A stretch of DNA of 64,000 nt from Geothrix campi (GCF_024609265.1 NZ_JANHMP010000003.1:49487-113486); one strand, 5' to 3'; shown: positions 46,498-55,890, numbered from the stretch's first letter. Notes: generated by a model not told the origin, from the letters alone. Numbers and translations: made by a program.

Positions 46498-47355
46498 ATG
46501 ACCCTGCGCACCATCCTTCCCGGCGACCTCACGCCCATCGAGACCAACGCCCTGCTCTGCGGCGGCGTGGCCCCACGCCCCATCGCCTTGGCCAGCACGA
46601 TCTCGAAAGACGGCATCCGGAACCTGTCGCCGTTCAGTTTCTTCAATGCCTTCGGCTCGAACCCACCCACGGTGGCCTTCGCGCCCAACCGCCGGGGCCG
46701 CGACGGCACCGTGAAGCACACCTACCTGAACGCCGTGGCCACGGGGGAATTCGTCATCGCCGCCGTGAGCCACGCCATGCTGCACCCCATGAACGTGGCC
46801 AGCGCCGAATGGCCGGACGGCGTGGACGAGTTCCCCAAGAGCGGCCTCACACCCCTGCCCGCGCAGCTCGTGCGGCCCGCCCTCGTGGCCGAGAGCCCCT
46901 TCCAGATGGAGTGCCGCCTCCTGCAGGTGGTGGAACTGGGCAGCGGTCCAGGGTCCGGCCTCATGCTCATCGGCGAGGTGCTGGCCTTCCACGTGCGCGA
47001 GGACTGCTTCGTGGATGGCCTTCTCCACCCGGATACCCTCGATCTCATCGGCCGCAACGGCGGCGCCTTCTACACGCGGGCCAGCGGGGCCGCCGTATTC
47101 CAGGTGCCCAAGCCCACGGGGAGGCCCCTGGGCTACGACGCCCTGCCTGAACCTCTGAAGCAGAGCCGCATCCTCACCGCCAACGACCTGGGCCAGCTCG
47201 CCAACAGCCCCGGCCTGCCGGACCTGGAGGCCATGACCGGGCGACCCGGGGATCCTGACGGCGCCGGGGACCTGGAGCAGGCCCTGCAGGCGGCCCTTGA
47301 ACGGAACGATCTGCAGGAAGCCTGGCGGCTGGCCGCGTTGCGCCTGAGGGCCTAG
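46498..47355 (+). CDS. Flavin reductase-like FMN-binding protein
   Basis: 285 residues. The first ~200 fit the flavin reductase-like split-barrel (DIM6/NTAB) family: PRPIALASTISKDGIRNLSPFSFFNAF near the start, and NAVATGEFVIA. The C-terminal ~70 residues are an extension. Members use FMN to supply reduced flavin to monooxygenases or act as oxidoreductases themselves. It is 11 bp downstream of the fumarylacetoacetate hydrolase gene, suggesting one operon for aromatic catabolism. Its end overlaps the convergent MscS gene by 4 bp. Confidence 0.85.
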   Translation: MTLRTILPGDLTPIETNALLCGGVAPRPIALASTISKDGIRNLSPFSFFNAFGSNPPTVAFAPNRRGRDGTVKHTYLNAVATGEFVIAAVSHAMLHPMNVASAEWPDGVDEFPKSGLTPLPAQLVRPALVAESPFQMECRLLQVVELGSGPGSGLMLIGEVLAFHVREDCFVDGLLHPDTLDLIGRNGGAFYTRASGAAVFQVPKPTGRPLGYDALPEPLKQSRILTANDLGQLANSPGLPDLEAMTGRPGDPDGAGDLEQALQAALERNDLQEAWRLAALRLRA

Positions 47356-48281
47356 CCCTCGGCGTCCAGATCGAGCCCGGCGGTGCCCCGATGGTGCACC
47401 ACCCGCTGGGGATAGGGGATCTCGATGCCGGCCTCACGGAAGGCCAGGAGGATGCGCCGGCGCAGTTCCCGCGCCACTTCCCACTGGGCACCCGGCGCGG
47501 TCTTGGTGAAGGTCCGGATGGTGAACCCGCTGGCCCCGAGGGCCTCCACGCCCTTCACCTCCAGCGGCTCCAGCACCTGGTCGGGGCGGTCCGCGTGCAG
47601 CTTCCGCCCCAGCTCTCTCAGCACGTCGAAAACTCGGTCGGGGTCTGCGTCGTAGTCCACTTCCACATCCACCAGGGCCCGGGCGAAGTCCTTGGAGAGC
47701 ACCACCACCCGAATGATGGAGCCGTTGGGCACGAAGTGGGCGCGGCCCTCCGAATCCCGGAGCTGGGTCACGCGCAGCGTCATGCGCTCCACGGTGCCGA
47801 TGTGCTTGTCGTCCACGTTCACGATGTCCCCCACGCCGAACTGGTTCTCCAGCAGGAGGAAGAAGCCGCTGATGACGTCCTTCACCAGGCTCTGGGCGCC
47901 GAAGCCCAGGGCCACGCCCGCGACGCCGGCGCCGGCCACCAGGGGCCCGATGTTCACCCCGAATTCCGACAGCACCATCAGCAGGAGGAAGGCGATGACG
48001 AGCACCCGGGCCGTGTTGGTGAGTACGCTGCCGAGGGTCTCCGCCCGGCGCTCGGCGTCGGTGGTCACGTCCTCGTTGCCATCATCCACGGCCCGCCGCA
48101 CGGCCCGGGTGACCAGCTTCACGGCCAGCAGCAGGGCCAGCCCCGCCAGGGCCACCAGGAACAGGTGCTGGAGCTTCTCCCAGCCGGTCCGCTCCATCCA
48201 GCCCAGGAACCGGCCAGCATGCTGCGTGGCCCCTCCCGGCGAGGACTGGAGGAAACTGAACATCCCATCGACGAGAACCAT
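47352..48281 (-). CDS. MscS-family mechanosensitive ion channel
   Basis: 309 residues. Three transmembrane helices (about 30-55, 85-105 and 115-140); the third is the Gly/Ala-rich pore helix (GAGVAGVALGFGAQ). The beta domain (VGDIVNVDDKHIGTVERMTLRVTQLRD) and the alpha/beta C-terminal domain follow. It opens under membrane tension to release osmolytes. The ATG has AGGAG eight bases upstream; the longer frame upstream overlaps the divergent amidohydrolase promoter. Confidence 0.9.
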   Translation of the reverse strand: MVLVDGMFSFLQSSPGGATQHAGRFLGWMERTGWEKLQHLFLVALAGLALLLAVKLVTRAVRRAVDDGNEDVTTDAERRAETLGSVLTNTARVLVIAFLLLMVLSEFGVNIGPLVAGAGVAGVALGFGAQSLVKDVISGFFLLLENQFGVGDIVNVDDKHIGTVERMTLRVTQLRDSEGRAHFVPNGSIIRVVVLSKDFARALVDVEVDYDADPDRVFDVLRELGRKLHADRPDQVLEPLEVKGVEALGASGFTIRTFTKTAPGAQWEVARELRRRILLAFREAGIEIPYPQRVVHHRGTAGLDLDAEG

Positions 48282-48385
48282 GCGGCCATCTCCTGCCTCC
48301 AGGCTACCAAGGCTCGGGCCCCGAATTCCCTTGCCTGTCCCCCTGGGCGCCAGTAGCGTGGCTGTCTCGACCCAGGGAGCATCCG

Positions 48386-49843
48386 ATGCGCCACGCAAGC
48401 CTCCTTGCCGCCTTCCTGCTCTGCGCGCTCCCGGTCCGGGCTCAGGCCCTTTCCCCCGAGGTCCGCTCCTTTCTCAAGGTCGACGCCCCGGTGGTGGCGC
48501 TGGTGCATGCCCGGGTCGTGGATGGCACCGGCGCGCCCGCTCTCGAGGACCAGGCCCTGGTCCTGCGGAACGGCCGCATCGATGCCATGGGCGCGGCCTC
48601 CCGGGTGGCGATCCCGAAGGAGGCCCGGGTGCTGGACCTCACTGGCCACACGGTGCTCCCGGGCCTGGTGGGCATGCACAACCACCTCTTCTACACCCAC
48701 TCCATCCACAGCGACGAAAAGGGCGCCGCCGTGCCACCCGGGCGGCTCTTCGCCGAGATCGCCTACTCGGCCCCGCGCCTCTACCTGGCCTGCGGAGTGA
48801 CCACCATCCGTACCACCGGCAGCCTGGAGCCCTACACCGACCTGAACCTCAAGCGACAGATCGACGCGGGCCTCATGCCCGGCCCGAAGATGGAGGTGAC
48901 GGGGCCCTACCTCGAGGGCCTCGAGCCCATGACGCCCCAGATGCACGCCCTGCGCGGCCCCGAGGATGCCCGCCGCTTCGTGGCCTACTGGGCGGACGCC
49001 GGGGTCACCTCCTTCAAGGCGTACATGAACATCACCCGGGCCGACCTGGGCGCTGCCATCGAGGAGGCCCACAAGCGCGGCCTCAAGGTGACGGGCCATC
49101 TGGGCTCCGTCACCTGGCCCGAGGCCATGGCCCTGGGCATCGACGACTTCGAGCATGGTCCCGTGTACACGGATACGGAATTCACCCCCGGCAAGCAGCC
49201 TGACGTGGCCCCGCCGGTCTCCGCGTCCTGGGGCTCCTGGCTCAAGCTCAACGTGGCGGACCCCGAGGTGCAGGGCCTCATCCGGGACCTGGTGGCGAAG
49301 CACGTGGCCGTCACCTCCACCCTCCCCGTCTTCGAGCTGGGCGTGCCCGGCCGGCCGCCCCTGCAGACGCGGATGCTCGCGGCCATGTCCGCGGAATCCA
49401 AAGCCAGCTACCTGGCGGCCCGGGCCAAGGTGCCAACGGCGCCGAACGGCCGCGCCGAGCAGCTCCTCCGGAAGGAGATGGCCTTCGAGCTGGCCTTCGT
49501 GAAGGCCGGCGGCCTGCTGCTGGCCGGGCCCGATCCCACAGGCATGGGCGGCGTGCTGCCGGGTTTCGGCGACCACCGGGAGCTGGAGCTGCTGGTGGAG
49601 GCGGGCTTCACCCCCGTGGAGGCCATCCACATCGCCACGGCCAACGGCGCCGCCTTCCTGGGTCGCCTCGAGCGCATCGGCACCCTCGCTCCCGGCAAGC
49701 AGGCGGATCTGGTGGTGGTGAAGGGCGACCCCTCGACGAAGATCGAGGACCTGGAGAACGTCGTGACGGTCTTCAAGGATGGCCTGGGCTACGACACAGC
49801 GAAGCTCATCGACTCCGTGCGCGCCCACGTCGGCATACGCTGA
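48386..49843 (+). CDS. Exported amidohydrolase (imidazolonepropionase-like)
   Basis: 485 residues with signal peptide (about 1-20, cut after RAQ). Metal-dependent amidohydrolase with H98/H100 in GMHNH and a later conserved GLKVTGHLG and FEHGPVYTD (metal ligands). LTPVEAIHIATANGAAFLGR and LAPGKQADLVVVKGDP near the C-terminus are typical of this superfamily. Secreted members hydrolyse peptides or other amides (prolidase-like); the true substrate cannot be told. Confidence 0.87.
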   Translation: MRHASLLAAFLLCALPVRAQALSPEVRSFLKVDAPVVALVHARVVDGTGAPALEDQALVLRNGRIDAMGAASRVAIPKEARVLDLTGHTVLPGLVGMHNHLFYTHSIHSDEKGAAVPPGRLFAEIAYSAPRLYLACGVTTIRTTGSLEPYTDLNLKRQIDAGLMPGPKMEVTGPYLEGLEPMTPQMHALRGPEDARRFVAYWADAGVTSFKAYMNITRADLGAAIEEAHKRGLKVTGHLGSVTWPEAMALGIDDFEHGPVYTDTEFTPGKQPDVAPPVSASWGSWLKLNVADPEVQGLIRDLVAKHVAVTSTLPVFELGVPGRPPLQTRMLAAMSAESKASYLAARAKVPTAPNGRAEQLLRKEMAFELAFVKAGGLLLAGPDPTGMGGVLPGFGDHRELELLVEAGFTPVEAIHIATANGAAFLGRLERIGTLAPGKQADLVVVKGDPSTKIEDLENVVTVFKDGLGYDTAKLIDSVRAHVGIR

Positions 49844-49846
49844 AGG

Positions 49847-50221
49847 CTAGGCCCGGAACAGGGGCCTGTAGCTCTCCCGGTGGTGGTAGGCCAGGAAGCC
49901 GTTGGCCAGCACGAGGAAGATGGCCAGGGGCAGCCCTTCCGGGCCCAGGAAAGCGTGGACGAGGACGATGTTCACGATGATGGGTGCGATCAACACCGTG
50001 GCCAGAGGCACGAAGCGTCCCGACAGGAAGGCCAGGCCGCAGGCCAACTCGATGACCTTCACGGTGGGCATGAGGTAGCGGGAGGCCATCAGGCCGTCGC
50101 TGAAGGTCTTCATGGCACCCGTGGGCGGCGGCGGCGTGATGAGCTTGAACAGGAACGTGATGGATGCGAAGAGAAACAGCAGCCCCACCAGGCTGCGCAC
50201 GGCGATGACAGCCCATTTCAT
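49847..50221 (-). CDS. DoxX-like membrane protein
   Basis: 124 residues with four hydrophobic segments (about 5-27, 50-68, 73-92 and 96-112) and the ELACGLAFLSGRF pattern of the DoxX/quinol-oxidase-like family. Function within this family varies. It lies 23 bp downstream of homogentisate dioxygenase on the same strand, so it is probably cotranscribed. Confidence 0.82.
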   Translation of the reverse strand: MKWAVIAVRSLVGLLFLFASITFLFKLITPPPPTGAMKTFSDGLMASRYLMPTVKVIELACGLAFLSGRFVPLATVLIAPIIVNIVLVHAFLGPEGLPLAIFLVLANGFLAYHHRESYRPLFRA

Positions 50222-50244
50222 AGTGTTGCCTCCTTAGACCAGCA

Positions 50245-51387
50245 CTACTTCCACGAAGCCCAATAGTTCATGTTCTCCATCAGCTCCGCCGCGGGCGTGG
50301 CCTTCAGCGGCCGGAAGGCGTCCACCATGACGGCCACCTCGTCCGTGCGGTCCTTGGTGCGGCTGAGGGGGATGGCCTTGGGGTGCGGCCCGTGGTGGAT
50401 GCCCTGGGGATGCCAGGTCATCATCCCGGCGCCGATGCCGTCCCGCGAGAAGAAGTGGCCCGCCGAATAGAACAGCACCTCGTCGTAGTCGATGTTGGAG
50501 TGGAAGAAGGGCACGCGCATGGCGCCTTCTTCTTCCTCGAAGGGCCGGGGGAGGAAGGAGCAGATGACGAAGTTGGTCGCGATGAAGGTGGAGTGCGCCG
50601 AAGGCGGCAGGTGATAGCGCGTGCTGACAACGGGCCGGATGTCCTTCACGTTGATGCGCCACACGGTCAGATCGCCCTTCCAGCCGACGACATCCAGCGG
50701 ATTGAAGGGATAGAAGACCTTCGTGATCTGGTTCTCCCGCTTGATGTGGACGGCCCACTCCCTCGGAGTCGCATCGTAGGGCTCCAGCTCCGGGGTGTCC
50801 ACCATGGCCGGATCGAAGATGGCGTTGGGGCCCAGCTGGTTGCGGTCGGGGATGGTGACCTCGCTGAAGCTCTCGATCAGCAGGTAGCGCTGGGGCGTGG
50901 CATCCGGGAGGAAACGGTAGGTCGTGCCCCGGGGGATCACCAGGTAGTCGCCCGTGGCGTAGTCGATCACGCCGAAGGTGGTCTCCAGCTTCCCGCCGCC
51001 GGCGTGGATGTAGTAGACGTCGTCACCGTCGGCGTTGCGGTAGAAGAAGTCCATGGCCGAGGGCGCCACCCAGTGCAGGGCCACGTCCCCGTTGTGGAGG
51101 ATGCAGATGGGGGCGAAGGTAGGCTCGATCGAGCCGAACATGGAAGCCCGGACCTTGGCGTCCGCCGAATCCGCCAGGCCGTTCAGGTCGTAGCTGTGGG
51201 GCCGCAGAGGCCCCTCGATGCGGGTCCAATCCGTGACCGGGTGCAGGCGGTAGAGGTGCGTGGTGCGGCCGAAGAACCCGTTGCGCGCGTGTTCCTCCTC
51301 GAAGGTCCCCGCAGGCAGGTCCACGTGCGCCTGCCGCGTGTGCAGGCCTTTGCGCAGGGGGAAGAGCGGCGTTTCCTTCTTGGACAT
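50245..51387 (-). CDS. hmgA: Homogentisate 1,2-dioxygenase
   Basis: Opens the ring of homogentisate to maleylacetoacetate in tyrosine/phenylalanine catabolism, using Fe(II) and oxygen. The 380-residue cupin protein has the metal-site motif FFHSNIDYDE (H296, E303) and the HPQGIHHGPHP block (about 326-336). It is shorter than the ~440-residue human-type enzyme, as in the compact bacterial branch. An oxygen-dependent enzyme implies that the host meets oxygen at least sometimes. Fumarylacetoacetate hydrolase and flavin reductase genes are 4-5 kb away; no maleylacetoacetate isomerase is seen in the window. Confidence 0.9.
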   Translation of the reverse strand: MSKKETPLFPLRKGLHTRQAHVDLPAGTFEEEHARNGFFGRTTHLYRLHPVTDWTRIEGPLRPHSYDLNGLADSADAKVRASMFGSIEPTFAPICILHNGDVALHWVAPSAMDFFYRNADGDDVYYIHAGGGKLETTFGVIDYATGDYLVIPRGTTYRFLPDATPQRYLLIESFSEVTIPDRNQLGPNAIFDPAMVDTPELEPYDATPREWAVHIKRENQITKVFYPFNPLDVVGWKGDLTVWRINVKDIRPVVSTRYHLPPSAHSTFIATNFVICSFLPRPFEEEEGAMRVPFFHSNIDYDEVLFYSAGHFFSRDGIGAGMMTWHPQGIHHGPHPKAIPLSRTKDRTDEVAVMVDAFRPLKATPAAELMENMNYWASWK

Positions 51388-51436
51388 GGGGGACCTCGGA
51401 GCGAGGATCCATTATCACTCAAAAAGAATTCAATAA

Positions 51437-51513
51437 GCGGAGGGGCAGAGGAGAGCAGAGAAAAGACCGGCCAATTTTTCTCCGCTTTCCTCTCTGTCTC
51501 CGCTCTCCTCCGC
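51437..51513. repeat. Large imperfect inverted repeat, purine- then pyrimidine-rich
   Basis: GCGGAGG at 51437-51443 is matched by CCTCCGC at 51507-51513, and an inner AGAAAA/TTTTCT pair closes around GACCGGCCAA. The arms are imperfect copies of GGAGAGCAGAG-type sequence. It lies between the transporter and hmgA genes, both minus strand. It could be a hairpin terminator or processing element for the transporter-hmgA boundary, or a small mobile repeat. Confidence 0.6.
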
Positions 51514-51534
51514 TCATGTCGGTTCCTTGTACTT

Positions 51535-52899
51535 TCAGCCCTGCTTCTGCAACCAGCGGTTGTAGAACCACAGGCTGAGCGCGCTGCCCAGGCCAAACAG
51601 GGTGAGGATGATCCAGCCGGTGGCGGCGGCCTTGGGGTCCAGCTTCAGCAGGCCGTTCGCCTGCGGCACGGCACCGGCGCACATCACCTTGTTGAACAAC
51701 CAGGCGCCAGCAGGCCCCCCTACCAGGCTGCCGATGGCCATGGGCAGATTGGAATAACCCAGGAAGAGGCCCTCCTGCCCCTTTGGGGCGAGGGAGCCGA
51801 TGTATTCATAGAGACGGGCCGATGCGAACAGCTCGCCGAAAGCGATGAGGGCCACGGTCATCACGATAAAGAGGCTGCCCAATGGGAGCCAAAGCTTCAT
51901 GGTCACGCCACCCGCCATGTAGAGCGGGGCCACGTTGATGAGCATGGCAAGGCCGATGATCACCGTTCCCACGATGATGGACTTGATGGGGGGTAGCTTG
52001 CCGAAGAGCTTCGTGATGAGCAGCTGGAACAGCACGATGGTGATGGGGTTGGCCATGGTGTAGAGGTCCATGGCCGGGCTCAGCTCCACGGTCTTCTTCA
52101 CGTAGAGCGGCAGCACGTTGTAGACCTGGTTGTAGATGAAGTAGAAGCCGCTGCTCACCAACAGGAACAACGCGAAACGCCCGCTGCCCAGCACCTTGAA
52201 CATGCCGAAGAAAATCTCGGAGATGGTGCGCCGGGGCTTGCCGGGATCCACCGTCGATTCGGGATCCCGGTAGCGCAGCGCCACCACCAGGAAGGCCAGC
52301 ACCGAAGCCGCCATGGACACGAGGAAGATGGTGTCGAGCTTGCCGAGCTTCGTGCGTACGAAAAAGGCCGTAAGGCGCCCGAATACACTGCCGATGTTGA
52401 TGACCATGTAGAAGATGGCGAAGGCCAGCGTGGCCTTGCCCAGGTGCGTGCGCTGCACGGTGCCGGCGATGCAAGGCTTCACGAAGGAGCCGCCGATGCC
52501 GACCAGCACGATGGCTGCCGCCACGGGCACCATCACGCCCATGCCCGCCGTGACCTCCTTCCCGGCCTGCAGGGCCAGGGTCTGCCCACCGAACCAGACG
52601 GGATAGCCCATGAGGAAGTAGCCCCCCACCAGCAGCACGCAGGCCAGGAGCAGGCTGCGGCGGAAGCCGATCTGATCCGCGATGGTGCCGCTGAGGATTG
52701 GCAGGAAGTAGACCAGGAACCAGAGCACGCCGTTCAGCGTGCTGGGCCAGTAGTCGCCTAGGCCGAGCCGCCCGAGGTAGATGACGATGAAGCTCGCCAT
52801 GGAGTAGTAGGCGGCCCGCTCGAACAGCTCGGTGAGGTTTGCGTTCCAGTAGCTGGCAGGAAAATGGTACTTCTCGCGAAAGGACAGCTGGGCTTCCAT
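51535..52899 (-). CDS. MFS transporter of the POT (peptide) type
   Basis: 454 residues and about 12-14 transmembrane helices. The N-terminal WNANLTELFERAAYYSMASF matches the ELFERxxYY signature of proton-dependent oligopeptide transporters (POT/PTR2). Di- or tripeptide or amino-acid uptake would fit its place beside tyrosine catabolism genes. The exact substrate is unknown. GAGGT lies upstream of the ATG. Confidence 0.82.
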   Translation of the reverse strand: MEAQLSFREKYHFPASYWNANLTELFERAAYYSMASFIVIYLGRLGLGDYWPSTLNGVLWFLVYFLPILSGTIADQIGFRRSLLLACVLLVGGYFLMGYPVWFGGQTLALQAGKEVTAGMGVMVPVAAAIVLVGIGGSFVKPCIAGTVQRTHLGKATLAFAIFYMVINIGSVFGRLTAFFVRTKLGKLDTIFLVSMAASVLAFLVVALRYRDPESTVDPGKPRRTISEIFFGMFKVLGSGRFALFLLVSSGFYFIYNQVYNVLPLYVKKTVELSPAMDLYTMANPITIVLFQLLITKLFGKLPPIKSIIVGTVIIGLAMLINVAPLYMAGGVTMKLWLPLGSLFIVMTVALIAFGELFASARLYEYIGSLAPKGQEGLFLGYSNLPMAIGSLVGGPAGAWLFNKVMCAGAVPQANGLLKLDPKAAATGWIILTLFGLGSALSLWFYNRWLQKQG

Positions 52900-52951
52900 C
52901 GGGGACCTCGAGGTGGGGATTCAGTGTGCCATGGTCTCCGTCCCGGCCCTC

Positions 52952-53338
52952 TCAGCGGGTCTCGGCACCCCGCTCGGCCAGCAGGTCCCGCAGCACGGAG
53001 CGGTGGCAGTGCGATTCGTCCTCGCAGTAGCAGCCCACGGAGAAATCCGCCTGCCGGGACAACGCCACCAGCAAGTCCAGGAGCCGGGCCTTCTCGGGGT
53101 GTGCCATCTCCGTGCGGTACTTCTTCTTGAACGCCGCCCAATCCCGGTCGCTCTCCGCCGCCTGGGCCTGCTTCACCAGTTCCTCGCTGGGAGCCGCCTC
53201 AGGCAACCACAGGTCGTAGTAATCCCGACTGGCGAACTCCGCCTTGGGCACGCCCCGGGGGGGCCGGCGCACCGTTCCGATCCGCAGGCCCTCGCCCGGC
53301 ACTCGCGGACTGCCCAGCCGAACCACCCGGATGGCCAT
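52952..53338 (-). CDS. DUF488 family protein
   Basis: 128 residues. DUF488 landmarks: the N-terminal RVVRLGSPR, then RIGTVRRPPRG, and the C-terminal VGCYCEDESHCHRSVLRDLL (CyCxxxxxCHRxxL). Function unknown; a nucleic-acid or redox role has been suggested for the family. The ATG has AAGGGAGG upstream; an in-frame ATG 29 codons earlier runs into the divergent neighbour's promoter. Confidence 0.85.
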   Translation of the reverse strand: MAIRVVRLGSPRVPGEGLRIGTVRRPPRGVPKAEFASRDYYDLWLPEAAPSEELVKQAQAAESDRDWAAFKKKYRTEMAHPEKARLLDLLVALSRQADFSVGCYCEDESHCHRSVLRDLLAERGAETR

Positions 53339-53428
53339 GGTGCCCTCCCTTGAAGCCGATTCCACGGCCACGCCAACCTTTGTAGCATCGCGCGGCGGTG
53401 CGCAGGCCATGAACCCGCGCTTCATCGT

Positions 53429-53457
53429 TTGCTCAAGCGGCGAGGCCTGCTAAGAAT
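53429..53457 (+). promoter_or_regulatory. Promoter giving a leaderless amidohydrolase transcript
   Basis: -35-like TTGCTC (53429-53434), 16-bp spacer, then an extended -10 TGCTAAGAAT (box at about 53451-53457). The ATG at 53463 is only 5-6 nt after the box and lacks a Shine-Dalgarno, so transcription would start at or next to it. Confidence 0.55.
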
Positions 53458-53462
53458 GGCGG

Positions 53463-54689
53463 ATGCCTCTCCGCCCAGCCCGACTCTGCCTCCTTCTGGC
53501 CCTGGCCTTGGCCTTCCCGGCCCTGGCCAAAGCCCCGAAGGCCAGCCAGGCCTATTCACCCGCGGCCCAGAACCTCATCGATCGCGCCTTCGATGATCTG
53601 GATCCGGCGCGCCCCGTGATGGATGTGCACGTCCACGCCATCGGCCTGGGGCAGGACGGCGACGGCACCTCCGTGAACTCGAAGAAGCTCAGCCCCAGAC
53701 ATCCCTTCAAGCGCTTCGAGACCGGACTCTACCTCAAGGCCACCGGCGTGCAGGGTCTGGCCCACTTCGACCGGGACTACCTGGACAGGCTGATCGCCCG
53801 GGCCCGGGCCTTCCCCCGCCCCGTGAAGATCCACCTGCTGGCCATGGATCAGGCCTACCGGGACGACGGCACTCCAGATCCGGTCCGCACGGAGTTCCAC
53901 GTCCCCAACGCCTACGTGTTCGAGGTGGCGGCGCTGCAACCCGATCTCATCGTGCCGGTGGTCTCCATCCACCCGGCCCGCAAGGACGCGATCCAGGAAC
54001 TGGAAGCCTGCGCTGCCCGGGGCGCCCGCCTGCTCAAGTGGCTGCCCAACGCCCAGAACATCGACCCCGCGGACCCACGCTACGACGCCTTCTACCGCCG
54101 CATGCAGGAACTCGGCATGGTCCTGCTCACGCACGCCGGCGAGGAGAAGGCCGTGGCGGTCAAAGGGGCACAGGCGCTGGGCAATCCCCTCCGCCTCCGC
54201 CGCCCCCTGGACCTGGGCGTCACCGTGATCGTGGCCCACTGCGCCAGCCTGGGGCGGAATGCGGATCTGGATCAACCTGGGAAGACCGCCACGAACTTCG
54301 ACCTCTTCCTGCGCCTCATGGCGGATCCAAATTACCAGGGCCGCCTCTACGGTGACCTGTCCGCCATCACTCAGATCAACCGCCTACCCGCGCCCCTGCG
54401 GACGCTGCTCGCCCGCACCGATCTTGACCAGCGCCTGCTCAACGGCAGCGACTATCCCCTGCCTGGCGTCAACCTCATCATCTGGACCCGCCGTCTCGTG
54501 CAGCTGAAGATGATCACCCCCGACGAGCGGAAGGCCCTCAACGAGATCTGGCGACGGAATCCGCTCCTCTTCGACTTCGTTCTCAAGCGAACCCTGAGGG
54601 ATCCGAAGACGGGCCGCAGGTGGGAGGCAGCTCTCTTCCAACGCGATCCGGAGACTCTGACCCCTAGTGGTCCTCTGCCTCGTCGGTGA
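53463..54689 (+). CDS. Exported amidohydrolase of the TIM-barrel family
   Basis: 408 residues with a signal peptide (about 1-22). Metal-binding MDVHVHA (H56, H58), later THAGEE and VIVAHCASLGR, and NGSDYPLPG with the active-site aspartate near residue 340. This is the amidohydrolase-2/PHP-like layout (decarboxylases and lactonases among relatives). The substrate is unknown. It converges with moeA and their 3' ends overlap by 26 bp. Confidence 0.85.
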   Translation: MPLRPARLCLLLALALAFPALAKAPKASQAYSPAAQNLIDRAFDDLDPARPVMDVHVHAIGLGQDGDGTSVNSKKLSPRHPFKRFETGLYLKATGVQGLAHFDRDYLDRLIARARAFPRPVKIHLLAMDQAYRDDGTPDPVRTEFHVPNAYVFEVAALQPDLIVPVVSIHPARKDAIQELEACAARGARLLKWLPNAQNIDPADPRYDAFYRRMQELGMVLLTHAGEEKAVAVKGAQALGNPLRLRRPLDLGVTVIVAHCASLGRNADLDQPGKTATNFDLFLRLMADPNYQGRLYGDLSAITQINRLPAPLRTLLARTDLDQRLLNGSDYPLPGVNLIIWTRRLVQLKMITPDERKALNEIWRRNPLLFDFVLKRTLRDPKTGRRWEAALFQRDPETLTPSGPLPRR

Positions 54690-55890
54690 GGTGGAGCGTG
54701 ACCGCGCCGCCCGGTTCCACGAGATCCATGCCTGCGGGGATCACCGCCAACGCGTTGGTGTGGAGCATGGAGGAAAGGATGGCGGAGCCCTGGGGGCCCG
54801 TGAGCCGCGCCTGGAGGTGACCGGCTTCGCGTCGGGCGATGACCCGGAGGAAGGTCGTACGGTGGTCGCCGGCCTTGCCGCTCCAGCCGCCCTCCAAACG
54901 CGCCTCTGCCACCGGGCGGTGGAGCTTCGCGAAGCCCATCAGGCGCCGCAGGGCCGGCCGCACGTACTCCTCCACCATCAGCATGGCGGCCACGGGATTG
55001 CCGGGGATGCCGAAGATGGGCTTGTCTCCCAGCCTCCAGAACCCCAGTGGTCCACCGGGCTTCTGGGCCACCTTCCAGAAGACGCGCTCCGCGCCCAGCT
55101 CCTCCAGGATGGCCTTCACGAAGTCGTAGTCCCCCACGGAGATGCCGCCGGTGGTGAGGATGGCGTCGGCCCGCAGGGCCTCGCGAAGCACACCCGTCAG
55201 CGTGGCCCGGTCGTCCCGCACCCGAGCGAAGGGGATCGGGATGGCCCCACAGGCGGCCACTTGGGCGCAGATGGCGTGGATGTTCGCGTCGCGGATCTGG
55301 CCCGGGCCGGGCCGTTCGGAGGCATCCACCAACTCGTCCCCCGTGGTGAGCACGGCCACGCGCGGCCGCGGATGCACGTTCACTGAGGAAAGGCCCACCG
55401 CCGCCAGCACGCCCAGGTCGCCGGGGCGCAGCGCGCAGCCCGCCACCACCAGGGCCAGGCCCGCCTGGATGTCCTCACCGGCCAGGCGGATGTGGATGCC
55501 CTTCCGGAGCGGCCGATGGACCTCCACCCAGTCCGCGCCCCGTTCCGTGTCCTCCACGGGCACCACCGAGTCGGCCCCTTCCGGCAGGGGCGCGCCGGTC
55601 ATGATGCGCCAGGCCGTCCCGGCAGCCACCGCCTGGTCCGCCATGGCCCCGGCGGCGAGGTCTCCCAGCACGCGTAGGCGGACCAGGTGTTCCGGCGAGG
55701 CTGCGGCCAGGTCGCCGGCCCGCACCGCGTAGCCGTCCATGGCGGAATTGGTGAAGGGGGGCACCTGCTCGGTGGAGGTGATGGCCTCGGCCGCAGCCAG
55801 ACCAAGCGCCTCCGCCAGCGGCAGGGTGCGCGGTGGCAGGGGCGCCACGCGGGTGAGGATCAACTGGAGGGCTTCGGCGGGAGTGGTCAT
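54664..55890 (-). CDS. moeA: Molybdopterin molybdenumtransferase
   Basis: Inserts molybdate (or tungstate) into adenylylated molybdopterin. The 408-residue protein has PPFTNSAMDGYAV (44-56), the domain III motif TTGDELVD (about 186-193) and GGISVGDYDFVK (about 244-255), then a C-terminal domain IV. Near tungstate transporter and AOR genes it may be the tungsten-handling MoeA. The small membrane protein gene starts upstream with only 4 bp between them, so the two are likely cotranscribed. Confidence 0.93.
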   Translation of the reverse strand: MTTPAEALQLILTRVAPLPPRTLPLAEALGLAAAEAITSTEQVPPFTNSAMDGYAVRAGDLAAASPEHLVRLRVLGDLAAGAMADQAVAAGTAWRIMTGAPLPEGADSVVPVEDTERGADWVEVHRPLRKGIHIRLAGEDIQAGLALVVAGCALRPGDLGVLAAVGLSSVNVHPRPRVAVLTTGDELVDASERPGPGQIRDANIHAICAQVAACGAIPIPFARVRDDRATLTGVLREALRADAILTTGGISVGDYDFVKAILEELGAERVFWKVAQKPGGPLGFWRLGDKPIFGIPGNPVAAMLMVEEYVRPALRRLMGFAKLHRPVAEARLEGGWSGKAGDHRTTFLRVIARREAGHLQARLTGPQGSAILSSMLHTNALAVIPAGMDLVEPGGAVTLHLTDEAEDH

